A stretch of DNA of 38,246 nucleotides from Syntrophomonadaceae bacterium (GTDB lineage Bacteria; Bacillota; Dethiobacteria; DTU022; PWGO01), in assembly GCA_003554525.1 (NCBI GenBank), contig PWGO01000066.1, positions 1-38,246 on the forward strand, read 5' to 3'. Positions 24,778 through 34,150 of the stretch are shown here, piece by piece. The first letter of the stretch is position 1. Every line of letters begins with the position of its first letter. The notes under the pieces are model-generated. The model was not told where the DNA came from and did no database searches. It saw nothing but the letters and a program-made list of their open reading frames with translations. A program made the position numbers and the translations under genes.

Positions 24778-25512
24778 TTACAGGGGCTTCTTCCGGGGAA
24801 TTCCTTCTCTCCTGGGATACTTTACGGGAGTGTTATTTATTTTTTTTATAGAGTATATAACTCCTTTTCCCCGGCCTGATATACTGTAATGGTGCCTTTC
24901 TATAACTTTCCCTCCACATTCCTCCAATGCATTTTTGGCTTTTTTTATTTCTTCTTCACCACGGCTCCCCTTGTAAGCAAACATCAGCCCACCTGTTTTT
25001 ACCAGGGGCAACCCTGTTTCCACTAAAACCGGCATTTCTGCCACAGCCCTGGCAACCAGGTAATCAAACTTTTCCCGGCAATTTTCTTCCCGGGCCACAT
25101 TTTCCGCTCTTCCCTTTAAAAACTCAACTTCTTTTAAATTTAACACATTTACCGCGTGTTTTAAAAAATTAATTTTTTTTCTCGAGGCTTCTAACAAGTA
25201 CATTTTATTCTTTTCCATCACCAGCTTTAACGGAAGTCCAGGAAATCCCGCCCCGGACCCAAGGTCACACCATTTTCCAGGAGGAGGATTATAAAACTTT
25301 AACAGCATTAAAGAATCTACAAAATGCTCTTCTATCAACTCATTTATGTTTTTTGCCCCGGTAAGGTTTAATTTTTTATTTGCTTCCCAAACCAGTTCCA
25401 GGTACTTTACTATCTTATCCGTGTCTATCCCCGTTAATAACAATTTATTTTCCAGCAGTGCATTTCTTAATACTTCATTTATATCTTCTCTATCTATTTC
25501 TTCTCTGTCCAT
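24778..25512 (-). CDS. rsmG: 16S rRNA (guanine-N7) methyltransferase RsmG
   Basis: SAM-dependent enzyme methylating G527 (E. coli numbering) of 16S rRNA, the site linked to low-level streptomycin resistance when lost. 244 residues. Helical N-terminus, then LNLTGAKNINELIEEHFVDSLMLL, the SAM-binding CDLGSGAGFPGLPLKL, EASRKKINFLKHAV and YLVARAVAEMPVLVE. It begins 11 bases after mnmE, on the same transcript. In most bacteria mnmG (gidA) lies between these two genes; here it does not. The C-terminal 20 residues are basic and variable. Confidence 0.95.
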   Translation of the reverse strand: MDREEIDREDINEVLRNALLENKLLLTGIDTDKIVKYLELVWEANKKLNLTGAKNINELIEEHFVDSLMLLKFYNPPPGKWCDLGSGAGFPGLPLKLVMEKNKMYLLEASRKKINFLKHAVNVLNLKEVEFLKGRAENVAREENCREKFDYLVARAVAEMPVLVETGLPLVKTGGLMFAYKGSRGEEEIKKAKNALEECGGKVIERHHYSISGRGKGVIYSIKKINNTPVKYPRREGIPRKKPL

Positions 25513-25523
25513 TGCTTAACTTC

Positions 25524-26936
25524 CTATTTTCCAATACAAAAATTTTCAAAAATGTTGTCCAGCAGGTCTTCGCTTACATGCTCTCCTGTTATTTCGCCAA
25601 TTTTTTCTTCTACCCGGTTTATTTCCGTGGAAATAATATCTAAGGGGCCTCTCTCTTCAGCCAGCTTCAGCGTATTTTCCATGGCTTCCATTGCATTTCC
25701 AAGGGATTCTTTATGTCTCTTTGATACAACTACCGGGTTTTCTTCATTGATATAAATTTCCTTGCCTACCCACCGCCTCAAATGTTCTTCTACCTCTTTG
25801 GTTCCTTCTTCGTTCACCACCGAAACATGGTACACCGTTGAATTTACCAGTTCTTCATTTACTTCCTCCCGGGATACCACACATTTAATGTCTATCTTAT
25901 TAACCAGGACTACCACTTCCACATCATCTCTTTCCTTTAATTGTTTAAATATTTCCCTGTCTTCTTTTTCTATCCCTGTAGATCCGTCCAGCATTATTAT
26001 GATCAGGTCAGCTTTTTCTAACGCTTCTCTCGCCCTTTGTACTCCCATGTTTTCTACGGGATCTTCTGTTTTTCTTATTCCTGCAGTATCAATTAAACGG
26101 ACCGGCACTCCATCTATGTTAACATTTTCTTCCAGGGTGTCCCTGGTGGTTCCCGGCACTTCAGTTACTATAGCCCGGTTTCTTTTTAGTAAATAATTAA
26201 GCAGTGACGACTTTCCCACATTGGTTTTTCCCACAATCGATAATCTAATTCCCTGCTGAAGCAAAACCCCTTTTTTGGCACCTTCGTCAATATTTTTAAT
26301 CCGTTTCAAGATTCTTTCTAAATCCTTTTGAAGCCCGCGGTAATCTACCTCTCCTACATCATCCTCCGGAAAATCAAAGGTTACCTCCAGGTTCATTCTC
26401 AAGTTTAACAATTCTTCTTTTATCTCTTCCAGGTGCCCGGACAGCTCACCTCCTACATTTCTGGCAGCTATCCTTGCCGCTTTTTCCGACCTGGCATTAA
26501 TAATATCCAGCACACTTTCTGCCTGGCTTAAATCAATTCTTCCATTTATATAGGCTCTCCTGGTAAATTCACCCGGGCCGGCCAGCCTGGCACCATGCCG
26601 GACGGTTAGTTCCAGTATTTGATTTAATACAATCCAACCGCTGTGACCGTTAATTTCTACTATATCTTCACGGGTATAAGTTGCAGGGGAGGCCATAAAA
26701 GATACCAGCACCTCGTCAACTAACTCCCCCTCTTCACCTTTTATGAACCCGTAATACATTTTATGTGTTTTAAAATTCCCGTCATTATTTTCTTTTTTCC
26801 GGTAGGGATGAAAAATCTGTTTTAAAATCCTTAACGCATCGGGACCACTCATTCTGACTATGCCTATACCCCCTTCACCAGCCGGTGTTGAAATTGCAGT
26901 TATTGTATCTTCACTAAAATAAACAGTTTCTTTCAT
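25524..26936 (-). CDS. mnmE: tRNA modification GTPase MnmE
   Basis: GTPase that, in complex with MnmG, installs the aminomethyl-type group at the wobble uridine of several tRNAs. 470 residues: N-terminal tetrahydrofolate-binding domain (ITAISTPAGEGGIGIVRMSG), a helical domain interrupted by the G domain (G1 GKTNVGKSSLLN, switch TRDTLEE, G3 DTAGIRKTEDPVE, G4 NKID), and the conserved C-terminal CIGK with its essential cysteine. The ORF track starts at 26975, but the ATG at 26936 has AGGTGG a few bases upstream and gives the family start MKETVYFSEDTITAIS. The partner gene mnmG is not in this window. Confidence 0.96.
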   Translation of the reverse strand: MKETVYFSEDTITAISTPAGEGGIGIVRMSGPDALRILKQIFHPYRKKENNDGNFKTHKMYYGFIKGEEGELVDEVLVSFMASPATYTREDIVEINGHSGWIVLNQILELTVRHGARLAGPGEFTRRAYINGRIDLSQAESVLDIINARSEKAARIAARNVGGELSGHLEEIKEELLNLRMNLEVTFDFPEDDVGEVDYRGLQKDLERILKRIKNIDEGAKKGVLLQQGIRLSIVGKTNVGKSSLLNYLLKRNRAIVTEVPGTTRDTLEENVNIDGVPVRLIDTAGIRKTEDPVENMGVQRAREALEKADLIIIMLDGSTGIEKEDREIFKQLKERDDVEVVVLVNKIDIKCVVSREEVNEELVNSTVYHVSVVNEEGTKEVEEHLRRWVGKEIYINEENPVVVSKRHKESLGNAMEAMENTLKLAEERGPLDIISTEINRVEEKIGEITGEHVSEDLLDNIFENFCIGK

Positions 26937-27086
26937 TATACCACCTGAATTAATAATTATCGATATGGCCCACACTGCAGAAACTTCTAATACCTGTCTT
27001 TTTTAAATATGTTTATTCCGGTTCCTCATTCTTTAACTTTTCCCCCGGTCACAGCAAAAATACCGGAGTTGTTACCTTTTCTATTT

Positions 27087-27111
27087 ACAAAAAATCCGCC
27101 TGTGCGGCGGA
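27087..27111 (-). terminator. Terminator after jag
   Basis: TCCGCC/GGCGGA stem with a five-base loop, followed by a six-T run on the minus strand, 18 bases past the jag stop. It ends the rpmH-rnpA-yidD-yidC-jag transcript before mnmE. Confidence 0.9.
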
Positions 27112-27128
27112 ATAAATGCTTTTTATTT

Positions 27129-27761
27129 TTACTGCCGTAAAGGTTTAATTACTACCTTTCTATACGGTTCATCTCCACTGCTATAGGTTTCCACGTACGG
27201 GTCATCCTTCAGGGAAAGATGCACCAATCGCCTGTCTTGCCCGCTCATGGGCTCTAAAACCACTTCTTTTTTTATTTTTACAGCTTTCCTGGCAGATTTC
27301 GTTGCCATATCGCTTATATACTTTCTTCTCCTCTCACGGTAACCCTCAATATCAATAATTACTCTTCCATTAAAATTCTCAAACTGGCGGTGCATTATTA
27401 CGTTCATTAAATACTGCAGCGCCTCCAGGGTCTGCCCTTTTTTCCCTATAAGCACACCCATGTCACTCCCTTTTATATCCACATATAATTCCGTTCCCTC
27501 TTCTTTAATGCTTATAATTCCATCCGGATCAACTTCCTCAATTATTTTCCCCAACATATACTCCAGGTAACTTAGCGGGGTATGAATAGGGGACATACTT
27601 ACCCTGGCTTCCCGGTTGCCCCAAATACCCAGTATCCCGGAAGAAGGCTCCGACAGCACTTCTATGCTGGCGTTATCCCGGTTTATCCCCAGCTGTTCCA
27701 GCCCTTTTTTTATTGCTCCTTCTATAGTTTTATCCTTTACTTCTATTTTTTCCGTACTCAC
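27129..27761 (-). CDS. jag: RNA-binding protein Jag (KhpB)
   Basis: Cytoplasmic RNA-binding protein linked to cell elongation and to sRNA binding in Gram-positives (partner KhpA). 210 residues in three domains: Jag-N (1-52, EVKDKTIEGAIKKGLEQLGI...GILGIWG), a KH domain near 75-150 (GVLIGKKGQTLEALQYLMNVIM) and a C-terminal R3H domain near 150-208 (SARKAVKIKKEVVLEPMSGQDRRLVHLSL). The GTG start overlaps the yidC stop codon in a GTGA arrangement. It is the last gene before a strong terminator. Confidence 0.95.
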   Translation of the reverse strand: MSTEKIEVKDKTIEGAIKKGLEQLGINRDNASIEVLSEPSSGILGIWGNREARVSMSPIHTPLSYLEYMLGKIIEEVDPDGIISIKEEGTELYVDIKGSDMGVLIGKKGQTLEALQYLMNVIMHRQFENFNGRVIIDIEGYRERRRKYISDMATKSARKAVKIKKEVVLEPMSGQDRRLVHLSLKDDPYVETYSSGDEPYRKVVIKPLRQ

Positions 27762-28648
27762 TTCTTTTTCTTCGCTCCCTTCTTTTTCGCTCCCTTCTTT
27801 TTCCTCCTGCCGGTAGATTTCTTGCTGCTTTTTTCATTTATTTCTTTATTCACTTCCGCTTCATTGCTTTCATAATCTTCTTCTTTATCCTTTTTAGTCT
27901 CTTCTATTTTTTTCTCCTCTTTTTCTTGTTCTTGCTCCAAACTTTCCCCTGTTTTTAAGCCCGCCTTGTTATCTTTTAATATTACATGCTGCCCCATGGA
28001 AAACATGTTGTTGGTAACCCAGTAAAGCACTACACCCACCGGCAGTGAAAAACTTATAAAAAAAAGTAAGGCCGGCATCATATAAAACAGCATTTTCTGG
28101 CTGGGATCGGTCATGCTCATCCTCTGGTATAAAAAGGTGGTGACGGCGGCCAATGCCGGAAATATATACAGGGCCGGGTCTTCAGTTGGCGCCAGCAACA
28201 GGTTCCAAATCGGCCCCATTTCTATTCCCAATAAATCGAACTGCGGAATTAAATGCACATTCTCTCCAATTTTATCGTATATGGAAAAGCCGGCGTCATT
28301 TCCTTCCCTCAACAAGTGAAATATTCCAATTAACACCGGCATCTGAACCAGCAGCGGCAAGCATCCCGCCAGCGGATTCACCTTGTTTTTCTGCATAAAC
28401 TCCATAACTGCCCGGTTCTGCTTTTCTTTGTCATTTTTGTATTTCTCTTGTATTTTTTTTATTTCCGGCTGAACTTCCTGCATCTTTTTTGCAGACTGTA
28501 TTTGCTTGTTATTCAATGGAAAAGTAACCAGCTTTACCATGAGAGTTAATATTATTATTGATATCCCAAAGTTAGGTATTACTCCATATATATAAGTTAA
28601 TATCACGTCGAATATATCCGATATAGGCCTTATTAATTCAAAAAACAA
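27758..28648 (-). CDS. yidC: Membrane protein insertase YidC
   Basis: Inserts membrane proteins alone or with SecYEG. 296 residues. Hydrophobic segments include FGISIIILTLMVKLVTFPL (about 28-47), a cytoplasmic hairpin rich in KKMQEVQPEIKKIQEKY, then LAGCLPLLVQMPVLIGIFHLL, the region near YIFPALAAVTTFLYQ and FYMMPALLFFISFSLPVGVVLYWV. No lipoprotein signal is seen. The last 70 residues are highly charged and end in KKGAKKKGAKKKK, encoded partly by a 15-bp tandem duplication. Such a tail is typical of insertases that contact the ribosome without SRP help. The TTG start has AGGAGG about ten bases upstream. Confidence 0.95.
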   Translation of the reverse strand: MFFELIRPISDIFDVILTYIYGVIPNFGISIIILTLMVKLVTFPLNNKQIQSAKKMQEVQPEIKKIQEKYKNDKEKQNRAVMEFMQKNKVNPLAGCLPLLVQMPVLIGIFHLLREGNDAGFSIYDKIGENVHLIPQFDLLGIEMGPIWNLLLAPTEDPALYIFPALAAVTTFLYQRMSMTDPSQKMLFYMMPALLFFISFSLPVGVVLYWVTNNMFSMGQHVILKDNKAGLKTGESLEQEQEKEEKKIEETKKDKEEDYESNEAEVNKEINEKSSKKSTGRRKKKGAKKKGAKKKK

Positions 28649-28688
28649 ATTTATTGTTCCTCCTTGCCTGGTTTCACGTGTTCCACGG

Positions 28689-28898
28689 CTATTTTACCGG
28701 GTCGTAGCCGCCCGGGTGAAAAGGGTGACAGCATAGAATTCGCCTCATTCCCATAAAAACACCTTTTATTATACCGTATTTCTCTACAGCTTCATAGGTG
28801 TACTGGGAACAGGTCGGATAAAAACGGCATGTAGGACCTTTAAGTGGCGCAATACAAGTTTGATAAAATTTGATAACCCATAAAAACAATTTACTCAT
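28689..28898 (-). CDS. yidD: Membrane protein insertion efficiency factor YidD
   Basis: Small amphipathic inner-face protein that assists YidC-dependent insertion. 69 residues with the family pattern [27 protein letters not shown] and [11 protein letters not shown], including the conserved cysteines. It overlaps the 3' end of rnpA by eight bases and has a GAGG site inside rnpA. It precedes yidC by 40 bases, the standard order. Confidence 0.96.
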   Translation of the reverse strand: MSKLFLWVIKFYQTCIAPLKGPTCRFYPTCSQYTYEAVEKYGIIKGVFMGMRRILCCHPFHPGGYDPVK

Positions 28899-29262
28899 GC
28901 CAGGTTTTTCCTCTTCTTTTTTCTTTTATCATAAGGCTCTCCCGGTTCATGGCTTTTAATACATCTTTTTTACATTCGTGGTAATCCATATACCCGGAAG
29001 TTTTCTTGGCCACAATAACAAAATCGTATCCTCCCGCTAATTCCTCCTGCATCCTTCGTATAACTTCCACAAAAAGCCTCTTTACCCTGTGCCGTACCAC
29101 GCTGTTTCCAACTTTTTTACTTATAGAAAAACCGTACCGGTTATAATTTAACCCGTTTTTCAGGTAATAGACTACCATATAACGGGAAAAAAATTTTTTT
29201 CCCCTTCTAAATACTTTTTTGAACTCCCGGTTCTTGCGCAGGGATACCAGAGTCTCCTTCAT
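28891..29262 (-). CDS. rnpA: Ribonuclease P protein component
   Basis: Basic protein cofactor of RNase P, which trims 5' leaders of tRNA precursors. 123 residues with the RNR signature region [17 protein letters not shown] and the preceding [12 protein letters not shown]. It starts five bases after rpmH and overlaps yidD. The catalytic RNA gene is not in this window. Confidence 0.96.
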   Translation of the reverse strand: MKETLVSLRKNREFKKVFRRGKKFFSRYMVVYYLKNGLNYNRYGFSISKKVGNSVVRHRVKRLFVEVIRRMQEELAGGYDFVIVAKKTSGYMDYHECKKDVLKAMNRESLMIKEKRRGKTWHE

Positions 29263-29267
29263 CTTTT

Positions 29268-29402
29268 TTATACTGTAAGTGCTTTTCTCTGTTTGCGGCG
29301 TCTTCTTCTTATTACATTTTTACCCGAGGTGGTTCTCATTCTTTTCAGGAAACCGTGTACTCTTTTTCTCTTTCTTCTTTTAGGCTGATAAGTCCGCTTC
29401 AT
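29268..29402 (-). CDS. rpmH: 50S ribosomal protein L34
   Basis: 44 residues, too short for the ORF track: [21 protein letters not shown], then [21 protein letters not shown], a textbook L34. The ATG at 29402 has AGGAG seven bases upstream; an ATG two codons earlier is too close to the ribosome site. First gene of the rnpA-yidD-yidC-jag transcript, with a consensus promoter about 55 bases upstream. In most bacteria dnaA lies divergently upstream; here a carboxyltransferase gene does. Confidence 0.97.
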   Translation of the reverse strand: MKRTYQPKRRKRKRVHGFLKRMRTTSGKNVIRRRRRKQRKALTV

Positions 29403-29456
29403 AGCCATACTCCTTTTTATTAATTTCTAAATCTATTCATCAAACCATTGCCAAAA

Positions 29457-29486
29457 ATTATAACTTAACGCGAAACACCGTGTCAA
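29457..29486 (-). promoter_or_regulatory. Promoter of the rpmH operon
   Basis: Perfect TTGACA and TATAAT on the minus strand with an 18-base spacer. Transcription would begin about 45 bases before the rpmH ATG. Confidence 0.92.
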
Positions 29487-29706
29487 GTCTGTTCAATTAA
29501 TCCTTCCTTTTATCTTTTGGATTATTTTATTATAGCTTACCGGGAAATAAAATATTAGCCCCCTGAAATTTAATACCGTTTTTAGATTTCAGGGATAAAC
29601 ACATATTTCCGCATAAAAAACTTAACGGTTTGTGGCCAGATAATGCTTGTTGACAGCATTAACGGGTGTTTTAGTTGTTTAATTGTGGGGAAAATTAATT
29701 TATTCA

Positions 29707-29769
29707 CCAATTCATCTCCCGCCTTCGCTTCGCTTAGAGGCGGGAGATGAATTGGCAATTTAGTTAAAT
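29707..29769. repeat. Solitary 18-bp perfect hairpin related to the IS607-element left end
   Basis: CCAATTCATCTCCCGCCT and its exact reverse complement enclose a 13-base loop (TCGCTTCGCTTAG). The block TTCGCTTCGCTTAGAGG to GGCAATTTAGTTAAAT is shared, with few changes, with 36218-36263 at the left end of the IS607 element. It begins six bases past the stop of the carboxyltransferase gene. It could act as a terminator for that gene, though no clear U-run follows. The rest of the 373-base gap has the rpmH promoter and a weak hairpin (CCCTGAAAT/ATTTCAGGG near 29560-29600). Confidence 0.8.
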
Positions 29770-29775
29770 CATTCT

Positions 29776-31278
29776 TTACTGCACCGGGTATACCAGTACG
29801 TTTCCGAAAACCTGCATCAGATCTTGATCGATTATTTTCTGGAGCTTATCCCACTGTTTTTTGCCCGCTCCGCTGTTATTTTTTTTTTGTGCTACAGACT
29901 CCTGCTTTTGTTTCTTGCCATTATCCAGTGGAGGCAGTTCACCTTTTTTTCTTTTTAAAAAATCCACCGCCACATTGGGGAACAATATATAGGAAAGAAC
30001 ATCTTCTTCCTTTTGTATATACTCCTTGATTTCCTCTCGACTTTTTTCCATAACCGGCTCCAAAAGATCCGCGGGCCTGCAGGTAACAGGGGTTTCTTCT
30101 TTTAAAACCTGCTTCTGTAACTCCTGGTTCATTTCCCCGGGCGGAAGGCCATACAGACCCTTTAAATAACCTTTCACCTCGTTAGATACCATTTTATACC
30201 TTTCTCCCAGCAGCACATTTACCACCGCCTGAGATCCTACTATCTGGCTGGAAGGTGTTACCAGGGGCGGATGCCCGAGATCAGCCCTTACGCGCGGCAC
30301 TTCTTTTAAAACTTCTCCCAGCAAATGCGAAGCGTTTTGTTCTCTCAACTGCGAAGCCAGGTTAGATATCATTCCCCCTGGTATCTGGTAATTTAACACG
30401 TTGGTATCTACTCCCAAAGCAACATCCAGGGGTATATCGTATTTTTTACGAACTTCTTTAAAATGATTGCTTACTTCTCCCAGCAGTTCCAAATCCATTC
30501 CCGTATCATATGGAGTGTTCTTTAACGAAGCAACCATGCTGTCGGTGGGCGGCTGGCTGGTACCCAGCGATATAGCGGCTGAGGCGGTATCTATTACATC
30601 CACTCCCGCTTCTACTGCCTTAAGATAAGCCATGGAAGCCATCCCGCTGGTATAATGACAGTGTAGCTGTACCGGCAACCCCACTTCTTCTTTTAAGCTT
30701 TTTACCAGCTCATAAGCGTCGTAAGGAGATATCAGCCCCGCCATGTCTTTTATGCAAATGGAATCCGCCCCCATGTTTTTAATTTTTGCAGCTACTTCAA
30801 CAAAATGATTCAGGCCATGCAGGGGGCTAATAGTATAACTTATAGTACCCTGGGCGTGTCCGTTTTCCGCCTTGGTAGCTTCTATTGCTTTTTGCATGTT
30901 CCGCACGTCATTTAAAGCATCAAATATTCTTATTATATCTATTCCGTTAGCTATTGCTTTTTTGACAAATTCTTCCACTACCTCGTCCGGGTAATGGCGG
31001 TAACCTACAATGTTTTGTCCCCTTAGTAGCATCTGCAGTCTGGTGTTTTTAAAAGCCTTTCTAAGCGAAATCAACCTTTCCCAGGGGTCTTCATCCAAAA
31101 ATCGCATACAGCTGTCAAAAGTTGCTCCGCCCCATACTTCCAGGGAGTGGTAACCTACCTTGTCCATGGTTTCTGCTATGGGCAGCATATCTTCCGTTTT
31201 CATGCGAGTAGCCATAAGGGACTGATGGGCATCCCTTAAAGATGTATCAGTTATTTTCACCTGCTTCTTTTCCTGCAT
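29776..31278 (-). CDS. Carboxyltransferase subunit of a biotin carboxylase enzyme (OadA/PycB-like)
   Basis: Transfers a carboxyl group between biotin and pyruvate/oxaloacetate. 500 residues. The TIM-barrel starts VKITDTSLRDAHQSLMATRM with the metal ligand aspartate and continues with LEVWGGATFDSCMRFLDEDPWERL. The carbamylated-lysine region is ICIKDMAGLISP, and the metal histidines lie in VQLHCHYTSGMA. The helical PYC_OADA domain follows (about 310-440). The C-terminus is a low-complexity linker and a short tail without the biotinyl MKM motif, so the biotin carrier must be separate. Sodium-pump oxaloacetate decarboxylase alpha and two-subunit pyruvate carboxylase B cannot be told apart from this gene alone. 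It lies between gyrA and rpmH, an unusual site. Confidence 0.88.
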   Translation of the reverse strand: MQEKKQVKITDTSLRDAHQSLMATRMKTEDMLPIAETMDKVGYHSLEVWGGATFDSCMRFLDEDPWERLISLRKAFKNTRLQMLLRGQNIVGYRHYPDEVVEEFVKKAIANGIDIIRIFDALNDVRNMQKAIEATKAENGHAQGTISYTISPLHGLNHFVEVAAKIKNMGADSICIKDMAGLISPYDAYELVKSLKEEVGLPVQLHCHYTSGMASMAYLKAVEAGVDVIDTASAAISLGTSQPPTDSMVASLKNTPYDTGMDLELLGEVSNHFKEVRKKYDIPLDVALGVDTNVLNYQIPGGMISNLASQLREQNASHLLGEVLKEVPRVRADLGHPPLVTPSSQIVGSQAVVNVLLGERYKMVSNEVKGYLKGLYGLPPGEMNQELQKQVLKEETPVTCRPADLLEPVMEKSREEIKEYIQKEEDVLSYILFPNVAVDFLKRKKGELPPLDNGKKQKQESVAQKKNNSGAGKKQWDKLQKIIDQDLMQVFGNVLVYPVQ

Positions 31279-31324
31279 AAATAAAAACCCCTTCCTTAGA
31301 AAGAAAGTTCCCTGTTATAAATTA

Positions 31325-33775
31325 TTATACTTCTTCATTTAGTTTATGTTCAATATCGGCCAGGTTTACTACCCGGTCATTTTTCTCTACTTTTATTAAT
31401 TTTACCCCTTTGGAATACCTTCCCTGCCTGGGCACCTGCTGCGCTTTCTGCCTCAATATAATACCATTGGCAGTGCTTATAATAAAATCTTCGTTTTCGT
31501 TCACCAGTTTAAAGCTTGCCACTTTGCCCCTGCGTAAAGGCTCAACCCCTATAATCTTTATCCCCTTTCCTCCCCTTTTCTGTGGACGCAACTCTTCCAC
31601 TTTTACCCTTTTGCCGTATCCTTTGTCGGTAACTACCAGTATATATTCGTTAGTGTCTACCACATCAGCCCCTACAATCTCATCTCCTTCAGCAAGACTC
31701 ATGGCTTTTACCCCTCTTGCGGTTCTTCCCATGGGCCTTATTTCTCCCTGTTCAAAACATATTATATTTCCACTTCTATTGGACAACACCAGCTGGTTAT
31801 CTTCTCTTACCAGAAGGACTTCTATAAGCTCTTCTCCCTGTTTTAGTTTGATGGCTATGATACCGGATTTCCTGGCAGACTTGAATTCTTCCAGTGGTGT
31901 CTTTTTAACTATTCCACTGGAAGTAACCATAAACAGATACTGCTTACTGTCAGGGTCGTCTACAGGCATGACCACTGAAATGTGCTCGTCGTTTTCCAGT
32001 GGAAGCAAGCTAACCATGGCGCTCCCCCTGGCCTGCCTTCGAACTTCCGGGATTTCATAGGTTTTGAGCTGATACACTTTTCCTTTGTTGCTAAAACAGA
32101 GCAGGTTGCTAAGGGTGTTAACAACATGCATATGCCTGACGTAGTCATTTTCCCGGGTCACGGTTCCTACAGCTCCCCTGCCTCCTCTCCTCTGATTCCT
32201 GTAAGCAGATAGCGGCATTCTTTTTATGTACCCCTGCTGCGTAAAAATCACTACCACTTCTTCCTCGTTAATCAAGTCAGTTATATCAATATCTCCTTCT
32301 TCTTCTACAATATCGGTTTTACGGGAATCGCTGTGTTTCTCTTTAATCAAATTCATTTCTTCTTTTATTATGCTTAATACCATTTTCTCATCGGACAAAA
32401 CCCTCTGGTAATAATCTATTTTCTTTAAAAGTTCACGATGTTCTTCTTCTAATTTATCCCTTTCAAGTGCAGTCAGCTTCTGCAGTCGCATGTCCAATAT
32501 GGCCTGAGCCTGCGTTTCGGTTAAAGAAAACCTGCCGATCAAGCTACTACGAGCCGCTTCCACGTTTTCCGAATTCCTTATAATGCTTATTACTTCATCC
32601 AGATACTGCAAAGCAATTCTTAGTCCTTCTACCACGTGAAGCCTGTCTTCCGCCTTTTTGAGATCAAACCTGGTCCGTCGTATTATTACTTCTTTCTGGT
32701 GTTCCAGGTAATGCTCCAGTAATTCCTTTAAATTTAACACCCTGGGCTGTCCGTTTACCAGGGCCAACAGAATAATTCCGTATGTCTGCTGTAGTGGTGT
32801 GAATTTAAAAAGCTGATTAACTATTACCTGGGCATTAAAATCTTTTTTGACTTCCAGGACCACCCTTATGCCGTCCCGGTCAGATTCATCTCGCAAGTCA
32901 GTAATACCATCAATCTTTTTTTCCCTGGCCAGGTCGGCAATCTTTTCAATCAATTTGGTTTTGTTCTGCTGAAATGGAAGTTCTTTTATTACAATATGCT
33001 CTTTACCCTTTTCTTTCTGCTCTACATGGACCCTTCCCTTTATTTTAATAATGCCGCGGCCGGTGGTATAAGCATTTTTTATTCCTTCTGAACCTACAAT
33101 CATACCGCCGGTGGGGAAATCGGGCGCCTTGATATACTGCATTAGTTCGTTAATTTCCGCGTCTGGATTATCGATTAAGTAGTTCAACCCTTCAATTACT
33201 TCTGAAAGGTTGTGGGGAGGTATATTAGTGGCCATCCCTACTGCAATTCCCGAAGAGCCGTTTACCAGCAAATTGGGAAACCGGGAAGGCAAAACTACCG
33301 GTTCTTCCAGGCTTTCGTCGAAATTAGGGCGGAAATCCACCGTATTTTTATTTATATCCGTTAGCATTTCTACAGCAATCCGGGCCATCCTGGCTTCAGT
33401 ATACCGCATTGCTGCAGGCGGATCCCCATCTACAGAACCAAAATTGCCGTGCCCGTTAACCAGTGGATATCGAGAAACAAATTCTTGCGCCAGCCTTACC
33501 AACGCCTCGTACACTGCTACATCCCCGTGAGGATGGTATTTACCCAATACTTCACCCACTATCCGGGCTGACTTGCGGTGTGGTTTGTCCGGGGTCAAGC
33601 CCATGTCGGACATGGCATACAAGATCCTGCGATGTACCGGTTTTAACCCATCCCTTACATCCGGTAATGCCCGGCTTACAATAACACTCATGGCATAGTC
33701 CAGAAATGAGCTCTTTACTTCGTCGTGTAAATAAACCGGTACTACTTTATGGGCATCTTTACTCTCTTCAGCCAT
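31325..33775 (-). CDS. gyrA: DNA gyrase subunit A
   Basis: DNA-breaking and -rejoining subunit of the type II topoisomerase that introduces negative supercoils. 816 residues. The catalytic tyrosine is in [10 protein letters not shown]. The quinolone-resistance region ([16 protein letters not shown]) has alanine where Ser-83-type residues are usual. The C-terminal beta-pinwheel begins after about 500 and has the GyrA box QRRGGRG. The ATG has GGAGG directly upstream. It follows gyrB in orientation, but 2.5 kb of IS607 element separates them. Transcription of gyrA may therefore rely on read-through or on a new promoter in the 276-base gap. Confidence 0.97.
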   Translation of the reverse strand: MAEESKDAHKVVPVYLHDEVKSSFLDYAMSVIVSRALPDVRDGLKPVHRRILYAMSDMGLTPDKPHRKSARIVGEVLGKYHPHGDVAVYEALVRLAQEFVSRYPLVNGHGNFGSVDGDPPAAMRYTEARMARIAVEMLTDINKNTVDFRPNFDESLEEPVVLPSRFPNLLVNGSSGIAVGMATNIPPHNLSEVIEGLNYLIDNPDAEINELMQYIKAPDFPTGGMIVGSEGIKNAYTTGRGIIKIKGRVHVEQKEKGKEHIVIKELPFQQNKTKLIEKIADLAREKKIDGITDLRDESDRDGIRVVLEVKKDFNAQVIVNQLFKFTPLQQTYGIILLALVNGQPRVLNLKELLEHYLEHQKEVIIRRTRFDLKKAEDRLHVVEGLRIALQYLDEVISIIRNSENVEAARSSLIGRFSLTETQAQAILDMRLQKLTALERDKLEEEHRELLKKIDYYQRVLSDEKMVLSIIKEEMNLIKEKHSDSRKTDIVEEEGDIDITDLINEEEVVVIFTQQGYIKRMPLSAYRNQRRGGRGAVGTVTRENDYVRHMHVVNTLSNLLCFSNKGKVYQLKTYEIPEVRRQARGSAMVSLLPLENDEHISVVMPVDDPDSKQYLFMVTSSGIVKKTPLEEFKSARKSGIIAIKLKQGEELIEVLLVREDNQLVLSNRSGNIICFEQGEIRPMGRTARGVKAMSLAEGDEIVGADVVDTNEYILVVTDKGYGKRVKVEELRPQKRGGKGIKIIGVEPLRRGKVASFKLVNENEDFIISTANGIILRQKAQQVPRQGRYSKGVKLIKVEKNDRVVNLADIEHKLNEEV

Positions 33776-33896
33776 TCTTACCTCCTGATTTTATTTATTC
33801 TGGTCTCTAAAACCCATACAAAACTACTTAAATATATATTCTGCATAGATTTTAGAGCATTTCGCACTTCTGTGCCGCATTGGACACGAAGCCTAG

Positions 33897-33932
33897 GTTG
33901 AGCCAGTGCACCCCTCCTTAGATAAAATCTAA
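33897..33932 (-). repeat. Second right-end-like hairpin motif upstream of gyrA
   Basis: Minus strand: a six-bp TTAGAT/ATCTAA hairpin followed by GGAGGGGTGCACTGGCTCAAC. This parallels the motif directly behind tnpB (hairpin, then AGGTTGCACTTCACC) about 80 bases away. It could be the true outer right end of the element or the remains of another one. Confidence 0.4.
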
Positions 33933-33994
33933 ATAAGGATACTTCCCCCAACCGTTTAATAATATTGTTACATCCTCCTTACCCCCCGCCCTGC

Positions 33995-34150
33995 GGTGAA
34001 GTGCAACCTCCCTTAAAAAGGGGTAGCTACACTTGTGATAAGGAGAATGTTTTAAACTACTTCTTTTATTCTTTTTTCTAAAATCTTTTCAACTTGCTTA
34101 TAAGGTGTATATAAACCAATTTCGCTATCAAATTTACGTTTTTTAATATT
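33995..34150 (-). ncRNA. Candidate TnpB guide RNA (omega/reRNA) 3' region
   Basis: In known IS605/IS607 elements the guide RNA overlaps the 3' end of tnpB and runs to the right end, where flanking DNA supplies the guide. Here the bases after the tnpB stop hold TAGCTACCCC, a CCCTT/AAGGG hairpin and GGAGGTTGCACTTCACC. The boundaries are inferred, and the 5' limit is arbitrary. If correct, the guide would come from the gyrA leader. Confidence 0.35.

Noticed and set aside
28671-28686. GGTTTCACGTGTTCCA upstream of yidD as a second parS site
   Set aside because: Four mismatches from the consensus, with one half-site lost. At best a decayed site.
29409-29775. Possible oriC between rpmH and the carboxyltransferase gene
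   Set aside because: No cluster of TTATCCACA-like DnaA boxes and no dnaA nearby; the gap is explained by a promoter and a hairpin repeat.
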